A stretch of 9,924 bases of DNA from Gammaproteobacteria bacterium (GTDB lineage: Bacteria > Pseudomonadota > Gammaproteobacteria > Eutrophobiales > Eutrophobiaceae). This document shows, piece by piece, positions 1-5,968 of this stretch. Both the position numbers and the translations under genes were made by a program. Each line of letters begins with the position of its first letter. Position 1 is the stretch's first letter. A model generated the notes under the pieces. The model worked only from the letters and a program-made list of their open reading frames with translations, was not told where the DNA came from and did no database searches. Where the stretch lies: positions 1 through 9,924 of the forward strand of contig JABHFC010000350.1 in the NCBI GenBank assembly GCA_018676275.1. Reading direction: 5' to 3'.

Positions 1-56
1 AATTATATTGCTTGGAAAAAATTGAATTGAATTTTTAATCATTATGTTTTCATTGA

Positions 57-299
57 ATGTCAGTTGAATCTCTTATACTTATGGGCATTATTTTTATCGG
101 TGTGATTTTGATTGTCTCGATTGAAGGTATCCATTGTCCATATTGGCAACTACCTCTTGGGCTTAGTTTATTAATTGGAAGCATAATCCTAAGCTTAATA
201 GCGCCGGTTACTTGGATTGAAGTGGGGTTATCTTGGTTTTTCGGTGCCGGGACTGCTATCTTGGCTGTTATAGTTCGCACATACAAAGATAGCAGATGA
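57..299 (+). CDS. Small unknown integral membrane protein (80 aa)
   Basis: I do not recognise a family. The 80-residue product is mostly hydrophobic, with three likely membrane segments at about residues 5-23, 31-50 and 56-74, and a short basic-acidic tail ending RTYKDSR. A cysteine and tryptophan lie in the first loop (HCPYW, about 26-30). A polar helix-breaking PVTW sits before the third segment. No clear Shine-Dalgarno sequence precedes the ATG at 57; an alternative ATG lies at residue 9 inside the first hydrophobic stretch, so the start is uncertain. The hydrophobic pattern and uninterrupted frame support a real gene. It is followed, 18 bases after its stop, by TAAC and then a long imperfect palindrome. 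Its neighbour downstream has its own ribosome-binding site, so the two are probably not tightly coupled. Function is unknown. Confidence 0.6.
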   Translation: MSVESLILMGIIFIGVILIVSIEGIHCPYWQLPLGLSLLIGSIILSLIAPVTWIEVGLSWFFGAGTAILAVIVRTYKDSR

Positions 300-354
300 A
301 GTGATTATCGGCTTCTATAACAAGAAAACTATTACAAACTCATCACAAGGTAAT

Positions 355-441
355 TAATTGGAATCGCAATGCTTTACAGCTTTGTATGCCTTCGTTACGC
401 TCATATTTGCATATAAATCCGTACGCATCGCGGTCCAATTA
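355..441. repeat. Long imperfect palindrome, two-tier hairpin
   Basis: The left arm at 355-372 and right arm at 425-441 match as inverted repeats except for one extra A (363) on the left and two mismatches that become wobble pairs or are lost depending on the strand. The outermost eight bases, TAATTGGA, are perfect. A second inner tier, 381-389 against 409-417, pairs eight of nine. The central loop is about 19 bases. Arms of this length with a single extrahelical base resemble the folded shape of integron attC sites, but the GTTRRRY end box is missing, so the identity is open. No T-run follows, so it is not an ordinary intrinsic terminator on the plus strand. Confidence 0.6.
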
Positions 442-471
442 TCACGATATTACTAATAAGGACTATTTTTG

Positions 472-819
472 ATGAAAGACTTAGTAGCTGATTTTGTTTT
501 AATGAATACAGCAGGTCTTGTTCTACAACTGTGTGAAAAATACTACGATGAAAATGTACTAATGCTCAATAATGGCGTTGTATTTGCTAAATCGATGGAG
601 GAATCTTACGAAAAGCAGAAACGATTCATTGGCTCGGTGAAAGAGTTTGATGTGAAGTTACTCTCGTCAAAAATAGAAGGAAATATATCCGAGCTTATTT
701 TTCAATACAAAATGACTGGCGAAGACTCTGAAATAAATGAGTTCACGGGGAAGCATATTCAAACATGGAAGAACGGTAAGATAATTAGAGAAGAGTATTA
801 TCCTATTGAAAGAACATAA
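472..819 (+). CDS. SnoaL-like / NTF2-fold protein (115 aa)
   Basis: The product has the size and layout of single-domain NTF2-fold proteins: an N-terminal helical region (about 1-55), then alternating strands. It ends in the typical element HIQTWKNGKIIREEYY (95-110), in which W99, the NGK turn and a terminal charged-aromatic strand match SnoaL-like proteins. Family members form a cone-shaped pocket and serve as small-molecule isomerases, hydrolases or ligand binders; the substrate cannot be read from this sequence. I chose ATG 472, because AAGGA at 458-462 lies nine bases upstream; a TTG immediately before it is also open. It appears to be a single-gene unit, facing a minus-strand phosphoesterase. 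The family call rests on overall pattern and the C-terminal motif, so the product name is moderately sure and the role unknown. Confidence 0.65.
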   Translation: MKDLVADFVLMNTAGLVLQLCEKYYDENVLMLNNGVVFAKSMEESYEKQKRFIGSVKEFDVKLLSSKIEGNISELIFQYKMTGEDSEINEFTGKHIQTWKNGKIIREEYYPIERT

Positions 820-1002
820 TAAGATGGTCAGCCCGCCGAGGTTATTCATATTCTCGCTTTTAAAAAATATTGGTTGAGCGGGTTGTTACAGACTTTATGT
901 ATTAACTAAATAAACAGCGCCACGGAAAAAGAAAGATGACGTTTTGTATTTTCTGTCTGGAATTTTACATGCTTAGGGTGCTTAAGTGGTTATTATTCTA
1001 AT
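820..1002. other. Convergent intergenic region with weak palindrome
   Basis: This gap lies between convergent genes. It holds an inverted repeat CAGCCCGC (829-836) / GCGGGTTG (878-885), eight pairs including one G-T, with a 41-base AT-rich loop and no T-run. It also contains a 21-codon hydrophobic frame on the plus strand (ATG 936, TAA ending 1001) preceded by an A/G-rich stretch. Neither the hairpin as a terminator nor the microORF as a gene is well supported. Confidence 0.3.
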
Positions 1003-1854
1003 TCAGCAGGTAGTAATTATTTCTTCTTTAAACCTCAGACACTCGTTTTCGACAATAGCTCTAATCACATAGATTTCCATTGCCTGGGTGCCGAAATTTT
1101 TATAATACAGAAACATGTTTGTATCATTAAGAGTATAGCTGCTTGATAGTGAACCATTCTTATATTGAGTGAACGAGTGATTATGGTACAGGTCTGTTGA
1201 TCTCATGATTGACAAATGATGAGTATGGCCACAGAAGACATGTTCTATATTATTTTCCCTTACGAATTCGACAACGAATCTGGAATTAAAAAGCGGGTCT
1301 GAATCAGTGTCCAGGATGGAGTGGTGATTTAGAAGAATTATTCTATCGTAATTGGCTTTGCTAATTGTATGAGAAAGGGTTCTCAATATTTCCTTATCTA
1401 CAAAACCGTTGTCTTCATAGAGTGAGTTGGAGTCGAGGCATACTGCCAGGACGGACTCGCCATCTATCGTGATGTTTTTAAGAAAATTGATGTCGGTAAA
1501 GTGTTCTTTTATCCCGTTGGTGTTTCCATCAAGAAAAATATTTTTCTTTCTACAATTTTCACGATTTAATGGACGAATGACTTCTATGTCGTCGATATAC
1601 TGACGAAAATAATCAGCACTGCGCATATTACGTTTGTCATGATTTCCGGTAATTGAAATTATATGTTGGCAATTAATTGACTTCAAAAAATCCCCGGCGG
1701 CTTCAAATTCATTTTCGAGAGCATCCGTCGTATTGTCGCCCGTGTTGATTACAATATCAGCCGCATAGCTGTTTAATTTCTCTAACAACAATTCACTTTT
1801 CCCGAGCCAGTGACGAGGGCCAAAGTGCATATCTGAGATGTGTAGTATATTCAT
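1003..1854 (-). CDS. Calcineurin-like metallophosphoesterase (283 aa)
   Basis: All five metal-site blocks of the calcineurin-like phosphoesterase superfamily are present in order: D8-x-H10 in ISDMHFG, G39-D40, G70-N71-H72-D73, H177/H178 in LLNHHS, and G209-H210-T211-H212. These residues hold a dinuclear metal centre that hydrolyses phosphoesters. The spacing and the absence of a signal peptide or membrane segment fit cytoplasmic enzymes related to CpdA/Icc cyclic-nucleotide phosphodiesterases, but substrates in this superfamily vary widely (cyclic nucleotides, nucleotides, nucleic acids, phospholipid head groups), and I do not assign one. The last 70 residues are outside the catalytic core. 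The ATG at 1854 is directly overlapped by the TAA of a short upstream frame, which suggests translational coupling. It is divergent from the methyltransferase gene and convergent with the SnoaL-like gene. Confidence 0.9.
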   Translation of the reverse strand: MNILHISDMHFGPRHWLGKSELLLEKLNSYAADIVINTGDNTTDALENEFEAAGDFLKSINCQHIISITGNHDKRNMRSADYFRQYIDDIEVIRPLNRENCRKKNIFLDGNTNGIKEHFTDINFLKNITIDGESVLAVCLDSNSLYEDNGFVDKEILRTLSHTISKANYDRIILLNHHSILDTDSDPLFNSRFVVEFVRENNIEHVFCGHTHHLSIMRSTDLYHNHSFTQYKNGSLSSSYTLNDTNMFLYYKNFGTQAMEIYVIRAIVENECLRFKEEIITTC

Positions 1855-2000
1855 TATTCTTTAAGCATACCTTTTTCATTGAGCAGGAGAGTTATGCCCA
1901 CTAAGCTATATCCAGGATTATCATCATTGGGATTCGTATCAAAGTCCACAGAGTAAAAAACTGTACATTGCTGAATATTTATTTTTTGATTGCCAGTCAT
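1854..2000 (-). CDS. Short ORF (48 aa) coupled to the phosphoesterase
   Basis: A minus-strand frame opens at ATG 2000 (or at in-frame ATG 2006, or GTG 2012) and stops at TAA 1856-1854, whose last base is the first base of the phosphoesterase ATG. The predicted peptide begins MTGNQKINIQQC and has an acidic Asp/Asn-rich middle (about residues 19-29), a hydrophobic stretch (GITLLL) and a charged tail NEKGMLKE. The one-base stop/start overlap and the protein-like composition favour a translated gene rather than random open sequence. There is no convincing Shine-Dalgarno site; an AT-rich stretch including TATAGT (2015-2020 on the minus strand) lies just before it. I recognise no family. It could also be the remaining C-terminal part of a longer gene, since an in-frame TAG lies a few codons above the start. 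Confidence 0.45.
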   Translation of the reverse strand: MTGNQKINIQQCTVFYSVDFDTNPNDDNPGYSLVGITLLLNEKGMLKE

Positions 2001-2050
2001 TAACATATACACATACTATACATAACTTGAGGCTAACCAGGGTTTGCATA

Positions 2051-2782
2051 ATGAATAAATTTCTAATTTCTTTTTACGGGATTGTTGCTTATCTTGTTGG
2101 TTTAGGCGGTCTGACTGCTTTTATGTTCTATATGGGTAGTTGGAGTTTTCTTCCTTTACACATCAATTCACGAGTAGTGGATAGCATTTCGATGCAGGCT
2201 ATCATGATTAATTTGTTAATCCTGATTTTGTTTGGTTTACACCACAGCATAGCCGCACGTCCTCATTTCAAAGAATGGTTAGCTCAACTTATTCCTGCTG
2301 CGATAGAACGCAGTAGCTACGTCTTAATTTCAGGCCTGTTTATGTGCGCTATATGCTTTTACTGGCAACCATTAGCAGGTATGGTCTGGAGCACAGATAA
2401 TGCCACTGTCGTTCTGACCTTGCAGGTCATTCATGTGCTTGGTTGGCTTGTAATGGTAGCCGCTACCTTTGAGATCGATCACTTCCACCTGATGGGGCTT
2501 AAACAGAGTCTCTCCATGAATCCAGTCGAAGACGGCGAGCTGAAAGAAAATTTCCTTTACAGTATTGTTCGACACCCTATTCAAACCGGGATTTTGATAG
2601 GCGTATGGTCTACAGCAAATATGAGCATGACCCAGTTCATTCTCTGCATATGCCTTACCATTTATATCCTTATTGGACTTCATTTTGAAGAAAAATCCCT
2701 CGAAGCCTACTTTGGCGACACCTATCTGGATTACAAAAAAAGGGTACCGGGTATTATCCCGTTTTGGCCGTGTAAAAGATGA
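2051..2782 (+). CDS. mddA: MddA-like membrane S-methyltransferase (243 aa)
   Basis: The sequence matches my recollection of the MddA/NnrU branch of the isoprenylcysteine-carboxyl-methyltransferase superfamily. Visible blocks include FGLHHSIAARPHFK (61-74) followed by IERSSY (85-90), FEIDHFHLMGLKQ (140-152), VRHP (173-176) and, near the C-terminus, HFEEKSLEAYFGDTYLDYKK (211-230). The RHP and EE elements form the S-adenosylmethionine-binding half in this superfamily. About five membrane segments are present (roughly 5-28, 48-65, 88-106, 120-140, 178-210). MddA converts methanethiol to dimethyl sulfide; that activity is inferred from similarity and the substrate is not proven. ATG 2051 is chosen because AGGG lies eight bases upstream; an in-frame TTG at 2027 would add eight residues. 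It is divergent from the phosphoesterase and 82 bases upstream of aqpZ. Confidence 0.7.
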   Translation: MNKFLISFYGIVAYLVGLGGLTAFMFYMGSWSFLPLHINSRVVDSISMQAIMINLLILILFGLHHSIAARPHFKEWLAQLIPAAIERSSYVLISGLFMCAICFYWQPLAGMVWSTDNATVVLTLQVIHVLGWLVMVAATFEIDHFHLMGLKQSLSMNPVEDGELKENFLYSIVRHPIQTGILIGVWSTANMSMTQFILCICLTIYILIGLHFEEKSLEAYFGDTYLDYKKRVPGIIPFWPCKR

Positions 2783-2864
2783 GTTTGGCTTTCATAATAG
2801 ATATGAGCTTATATTGGGTAACATTAAAAATATTTCTTTCAACTAAATGATTAAGGAGTAGAAA

Positions 2865-3566
2865 ATGACATTATCCAAAAAACTAGGCGCCGAATTCATT
2901 GGAACATTTTGGCTCGTACTAGGGGGGTGTGGTAGCGCGGTGCTTGCAGCAGCATTTCCTGAAGTTGGTATTGGCTTGCTAGGTGTTTCTTTAGCTTTCG
3001 GGCTTACTGTACTAACAATGGCCTTTGCTATCGGTCACATATCTGGCTGTCATCTTAATCCTGCAGTCTCGCTTGGACTTTGGTCGGGCGGAAGGTTTTC
3101 ATCCGCTGAACTGGGTCCTTACATTGTTGCGCAGGTTGCAGGCGGTCTTGCCGGAGCAGCTGCACTATATGTTATTGCTACAGGTCAAGCGGGCTTCGAT
3201 GTAACCGCAGGGTTTGCATCAAATGGTTATGGTGAGCATTCACCTGGAGGATACAGTCTGATTGCAGCCTTAGTGACTGAGATAGTGATGACATTTATGT
3301 TTCTAATGATTATTTTGGGCGCTACAGATAAACGGGCGCCGCAGGGTTTTGCTCCTATAGCTATTGGTCTCGGTCTTACTCTTATACATCTTATTAGCAT
3401 TCCTGTTACGAACACATCAGTTAACCCTGCGAGAAGCACGGGTGTTGCAATATTTCAGGGAGACTGGGCAATATCTCAGCTATGGCTCTTTTGGCTTGCA
3501 CCTATCGTAGGAGCCATCTTGGCTGGTGTTGTTTATCGATGGTTTGAATCAGAGACTAAAGCCTGA
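2865..3566 (+). CDS. aqpZ: Aquaporin Z water channel
   Basis: This is a full-length MIP-family channel (233 aa) very close in pattern to E. coli AqpZ. Both pore motifs are present: NPA at 65-67 and NPARS at 187-191. The selectivity-filter residues of water-specific channels correspond to F45, H175, T184 and R190. Other shared signatures are GGCGSAVLAAAFP near the N-terminus, GFASNGYGEHSPGGY (116-130) and HLISIPVTNTSVNPARS. Six membrane segments and two re-entrant half-helices are expected in the inner membrane, acting as a tetramer in rapid osmotic water flux. The ATG is preceded by AAGGAG eight bases upstream, a strong ribosome-binding site. A hairpin with a T-run follows the gene. A poor sigma-70-like pair (TTGGCT 2785-2790, TATATT 2810-2815, spacing 19) lies upstream and is not convincing. 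Confidence 0.96.
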   Translation: MTLSKKLGAEFIGTFWLVLGGCGSAVLAAAFPEVGIGLLGVSLAFGLTVLTMAFAIGHISGCHLNPAVSLGLWSGGRFSSAELGPYIVAQVAGGLAGAAALYVIATGQAGFDVTAGFASNGYGEHSPGGYSLIAALVTEIVMTFMFLMIILGATDKRAPQGFAPIAIGLGLTLIHLISIPVTNTSVNPARSTGVAIFQGDWAISQLWLFWLAPIVGAILAGVVYRWFESETKA

Positions 3567-3570
3567 CAAT

Positions 3571-3641
3571 CAGCTGTAACAGACAATTCGAAGCGGCACT
3601 TATCTTGTTTTCGCAAAAAGTGCCATTTTGAATTGTTGCTG
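3571..3641 (+). terminator. Hairpin terminator after aqpZ, with extended outer arms
   Basis: A perfect seven-base stem GGCACTT (3595-3601) / AAGTGCC (3618-3624) is followed at once by ATTTT, as in a factor-independent terminator five codons' distance after the aqpZ stop. The symmetry extends further than needed: CAATTC (3584-3589) pairs with GAATTG (3630-3635) across two unpaired five-base spacers, and CAGC (3571-3574) with GCTG (3638-3641). The terminator role is the simplest reading; the seven-five-seven spacing is discussed in the findings. Confidence 0.65.
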
Positions 3642-3868
3642 AATAAAACGTCGGACAAATAAGAGAAATTAGATGCTGATTATATTCACAGAATTGGCTG
3701 AAGATTCAGGAGTGACCTATCATCGAAAAGTGGATGTGTCGTAGAATAAAAGATCCTGAAAAATCAGTCAGCCAGTTGCAGTTTTTCATAATGACTCTTC
3801 GCGATTATTGGATTCTCGCGGACGCTAGCTTTCCTTGAAACTGAAAGTTGTTCAATAATCAGATATCC
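3642..3868. other. Gene-free stretch upstream of the AraC-type gene
   Basis: Together with the terminator this makes a gap of about 300 bases. I see no supported gene. A 23-codon plus-strand frame (ATG 3673, TAG ending 3744) and a 27-codon minus-strand frame (ATG 3789) are open but lack family features or good ribosome-binding sites. A five-pair repeat CGCGA/TCGCG around 3801-3823 is weak. The region presumably contains the promoter of the AraC-type gene and any autoregulatory sites, but I cannot place them. Confidence 0.35.
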
Positions 3869-4792
3869 ATGAATAAAAAATACAAGCTTCGTATGGACCG
3901 AGTGCTCCAGTATATTGAGGCCAATCTGGCCAAAGACATTGCACTTTTAGAAGTAGCAGAAGTAAGTTGTTTTTCGGTATATCACTTCCATCGTATTTTC
4001 ACGGCCATCATCGGTGAGACAGTCCATGATTACATAGTGAGGCGACGGTTAGAGCGAGCCGCCAACTGTTTGATATTCAAAACCGATCTTTCAATTACCC
4101 AGGTGGCGTTAGAAAATGGATTTTCATCCAGCGCCAATTTTTCAAAAGCAGTGAAACTTTACTTTGGCTTTAGTCCTTCTGAAATAAGAAATCCAGATAA
4201 AATTAAAGATAGCAAGATTGGAAAAATATATAGCAAGTATGGAAAAGTATTTAGCCCATCCGATTTGTATCCTACTCGCATCACCAATGAAGTGATGAAT
4301 AAAACCCATTTAGAGGATGCAAAAATGAAAATTGAAGTAAGAGATTATGACAGCCAGCGTGTATGTACTTTGGCTTCACAGCGAGGCTATGAACCGGAAG
4401 CAATATATGAGGCCTGGGATAAGCTTATAGATTGGGCGACTAGCAATGGAATAAAGAAAGAAGAACAAAAGCGCTTTGCTTTTGCTTTTGATAATCCAAC
4501 AATTACGCCAATTGACAAGTGTCGTTATGATGCTTCTATAGTGATTGGCAATAACATAATAGTTAACACGCCTTTTGCAGAAGCTGAAATACCGAAAGGT
4601 AAGTATGCTGTGCTTTATTTTAAAGGTACTCCGGAAGAAACAATTAAAGCACAACTGGGTATCTATTCTGACTGGCTGCCAGATAGTGGATTTGAGCCAG
4701 ATAATTTTCCTATGCTGGAACATTATTTGAATGATGCGAGAGTTGATGGTTATATTGAAATGGAAATTCACGTTAAACTTAAGGAAGTTTAG
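3869..4792 (+). CDS. AraC-family regulator with GyrI-like ligand domain (307 aa)
   Basis: Residues about 8-108 form the double helix-turn-helix DNA-binding domain of AraC/XylS regulators: the first HTH around LLEVAEVSCFSVYHFHRIF (27-45) and the second ending in the signature ITQVALENGFSSSANFSKAVKLYFGFSPSEIR (76-107). After a basic linker, residues about 153-305 match the GyrI-like small-molecule-binding domain: PKGKYAVLYFKG (242-253) and the C-terminal IEMEIHVKL strand. This is the arrangement of Rob-type regulators, in which the C-terminal domain senses hydrophobic or cationic compounds and controls efflux or stress genes. The ligand here is unknown. ATG 3869 is preferred; a TTG at 3848 would add seven residues, and neither start has a good Shine-Dalgarno site. 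Targets may include its own gene or neighbours, which is inference. Confidence 0.9.
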   Translation: MNKKYKLRMDRVLQYIEANLAKDIALLEVAEVSCFSVYHFHRIFTAIIGETVHDYIVRRRLERAANCLIFKTDLSITQVALENGFSSSANFSKAVKLYFGFSPSEIRNPDKIKDSKIGKIYSKYGKVFSPSDLYPTRITNEVMNKTHLEDAKMKIEVRDYDSQRVCTLASQRGYEPEAIYEAWDKLIDWATSNGIKKEEQKRFAFAFDNPTITPIDKCRYDASIVIGNNIIVNTPFAEAEIPKGKYAVLYFKGTPEETIKAQLGIYSDWLPDSGFEPDNFPMLEHYLNDARVDGYIEMEIHVKLKEV

Positions 4793-4814
4793 TTGCTGTA
4801 CATGCAGTGCGTAA

Positions 4815-4860
4815 ACTAACAAAGCCAGTCAGGCGCAAAACAAGGCTTCTGCTGGCGGTA
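4815..4860. repeat. Imperfect palindrome downstream of the AraC-type gene
   Basis: GCCAGTCAG (4824-4832) pairs with CTGCTGGC (4849-4856) over eight bases, leaving one extra T (4829) on the left. The left arm is preceded by CTAACAAA and the right arm is followed by GGTATAA. No T-run follows on the plus strand; on the minus strand the stem is followed by TTTGTTAGTTT. It could be a terminator for minus-strand transcription, or a degenerate recombination-type site; neither is established. Confidence 0.4.
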
Positions 4861-4887
4861 TAAAGAGGATTGATTGGAGGAATATAA

Positions 4888-5004
4888 ATTAACTATCAAT
4901 TTCACAAAAGACTCGCCGTCATGATGTTTGCGCCCTTTAGTTTTTTATCAGGTAGTGCTTGCGCAATTGTCTTTGGGACTGCTGATCCGGGACGGTTCAA
5001 TTGA
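4888..5004 (+). pseudogene. Short open frame behind a strong GGAGG site, lacking ATG
   Basis: GGAGG at 4876-4880 is the strongest ribosome-binding site in this part of the window, yet the codon at the expected distance (4888) is ATT. The frame from there runs 38 codons to TGA 5002-5004 and encodes INYQFHKRLAV, then a hydrophobic FAPFSFLSG stretch, then SACAIVFGTADPGRFN. Two in-frame ATGs at 4921 and 4924 would give 27 or 26 residues. The basic start plus hydrophobic core looks like a signal peptide or membrane anchor. The TGA overlaps the TTG start of the next gene (TTGA). It may be a leader peptide using a rare ATT start, a gene whose ATG mutated, or chance. Confidence 0.3.
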
Positions 5005-5417
5005 GTACCACTAAACGAGTGCTGTTCGTATGTGTTGAGAATGCAAATCGTAGTCAGATGGCTGAGGCATTTGCTCGGATACTAGGAGGAGGGTTCGTCG
5101 AAGCATACAGCTCCGGGTCTCGACCATCGGGAAAAGTAAATCCGAAGGCAATTGAGGCCATGCAGGAATTAGGATATGACTTATCGGTTCATGGCTCCAA
5201 ATCGCTCGAAGAACTTCCGGATGTTGAATTCGATTTCGTCGCCACTATGGGCTGCGGGGACGCTTGCCCCATGGTGAAGGCCAGACAACGAGTCGACTGG
5301 TCTATTCCTGATCCGAAAGCTCTGCCTCCAGAGGAGTTTCGGGTGGTTCGGGACTTGATCCGGGATAAGGTGCAAAAGACCTTGGACGAGCTGGGTGTTC
5401 CGACAAACGCTGTCTAA
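5001..5417 (+). CDS. ArsC-like low-molecular-weight phosphatase fold protein (138 aa)
   Basis: The N-terminal CVENANRS (11-18) is the CX5RS phosphate or arsenate loop of low-molecular-weight tyrosine phosphatases and of the arsenate reductases derived from them. D104 in IPDP is the expected general acid. Two further cysteines, C85 and C89 in MGCGDACP, lie where redox-relay cysteines of ArsC-type arsenate reductases occur, and that motif is familiar from ArsC-like proteins, so arsenate reduction is more likely than protein dephosphorylation. No ArsR, ArsB or Acr3 gene is adjacent, which weakens an arsenic-resistance claim. The TTG at 5001 is used because a TGA lies in frame just upstream (4983) and no earlier start fits; GGGA at 4989-4992 is a weak site. 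The coding sequence is G+C-richer than its neighbours (34 of 60 bases at 5221-5280, against 20 of 60 at 4441-4500), suggesting separate origin. Confidence 0.85.
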   Translation: MSTTKRVLFVCVENANRSQMAEAFARILGGGFVEAYSSGSRPSGKVNPKAIEAMQELGYDLSVHGSKSLEELPDVEFDFVATMGCGDACPMVKARQRVDWSIPDPKALPPEEFRVVRDLIRDKVQKTLDELGVPTNAV

Positions 5418-5422
5418 AAAAT

Positions 5423-5501
5423 GTATGTTGCCAGATTGTTGTGTTGCGCTTTGCAATTTGGCTTTGAAGCGAAGTGTCAGGCTGCCAATAAGGCATCATA
5501 C
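5423..5501. repeat. Imperfect palindrome between ArsC-like and GFA genes
   Basis: GTATGTTGCC (5423-5432) and GGCATCATAC (5492-5501) are inverted repeats matching at nine of ten positions. Inside them TTGGC (5458-5462) pairs with GCCAA (5484-5488). There is no T-run. The pairs are far apart, so a chance origin is quite possible. Confidence 0.3.
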
Positions 5502-5526
5502 CAACTGAAATATAAGGACTAAGAAA

Positions 5527-5949
5527 ATGACTGATAATAAATTAGGTGGTACATGCGCATGCGGAAGTGTCGCATATGAGATATCGACACCGTTTCAATT
5601 TTTCCAATACTGTCATTGCAGTCGCTGCAGGAAAACATCCGGAGCGGCACATGCTGCTAATATTCTACTGACTCAAGAACAATTCACTTGGACGAAAGGT
5701 GAGGAACTGGTGAATCGTTGGGAACATCCTGACGCAGAGCGTTTTTGCAATTCATTCTGTACAGTCTGTGGCTCCAAATTGCCCTGGCTTACTCGTAGTG
5801 GAGAGAGTTATCTTGTTCCAGCTGGAACCCTGGATGATAGCCCAGCAGTCTCACCAGAACGGAATATTTTCTGGAAATCAAAAGCCGAATGGTATCAACA
5901 GGTTGGTGAGCTCCCAATCTTTGATGAAAGCCCGGTATTGGCAAAATGA
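5527..5949 (+). CDS. GFA/CENP-V-domain zinc protein (140 aa)
   Basis: The protein matches the GFA fold named after glutathione-dependent formaldehyde-activating enzyme: CACGSV (C10, C12) near the start, YCHCSRCRKTSG (C29, C31, C34), and FCNSFCTVCGSKLPW (C74, C78, C81). These eight cysteines bind structural and catalytic zinc in the family. The length is typical for a single-domain member. Family members have been linked to glutathione-formaldehyde adduct chemistry, but most are uncharacterised and the domain alone does not prove that reaction; no formaldehyde dehydrogenase gene is adjacent. AAGGA lies nine bases before the ATG. It is 109 bases downstream of the ArsC-like gene, probably with its own transcription signals, and followed by a two-tier hairpin. 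Confidence 0.88.
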   Translation: MTDNKLGGTCACGSVAYEISTPFQFFQYCHCSRCRKTSGAAHAANILLTQEQFTWTKGEELVNRWEHPDAERFCNSFCTVCGSKLPWLTRSGESYLVPAGTLDDSPAVSPERNIFWKSKAEWYQQVGELPIFDESPVLAK

Positions 5950-5968
5950 ACACAGCAGGAAAGGCTGG

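Noticed and set aside
2372..2683. 103-codon minus-strand frame inside the methyltransferase gene
   Set aside because: Antisense to conserved MddA-family blocks, with no recognisable features.
3673..3744. 23-codon plus-strand frame before the AraC-type gene
   Set aside because: Too short, immediately preceded by an in-frame stop, with no good ribosome-binding site or coupling.
4376..4822. 148-codon minus-strand frame across the AraC-type gene
   Set aside because: It lies opposite a strongly supported GyrI-like domain, is rich in Ile/Phe/Asn from AT-rich complement, and shows no domain.
5181..5499. Two overlapping minus-strand frames opposite the ArsC-like gene
   Set aside because: They mirror the G+C-rich sense codons and lack start signals or family motifs.
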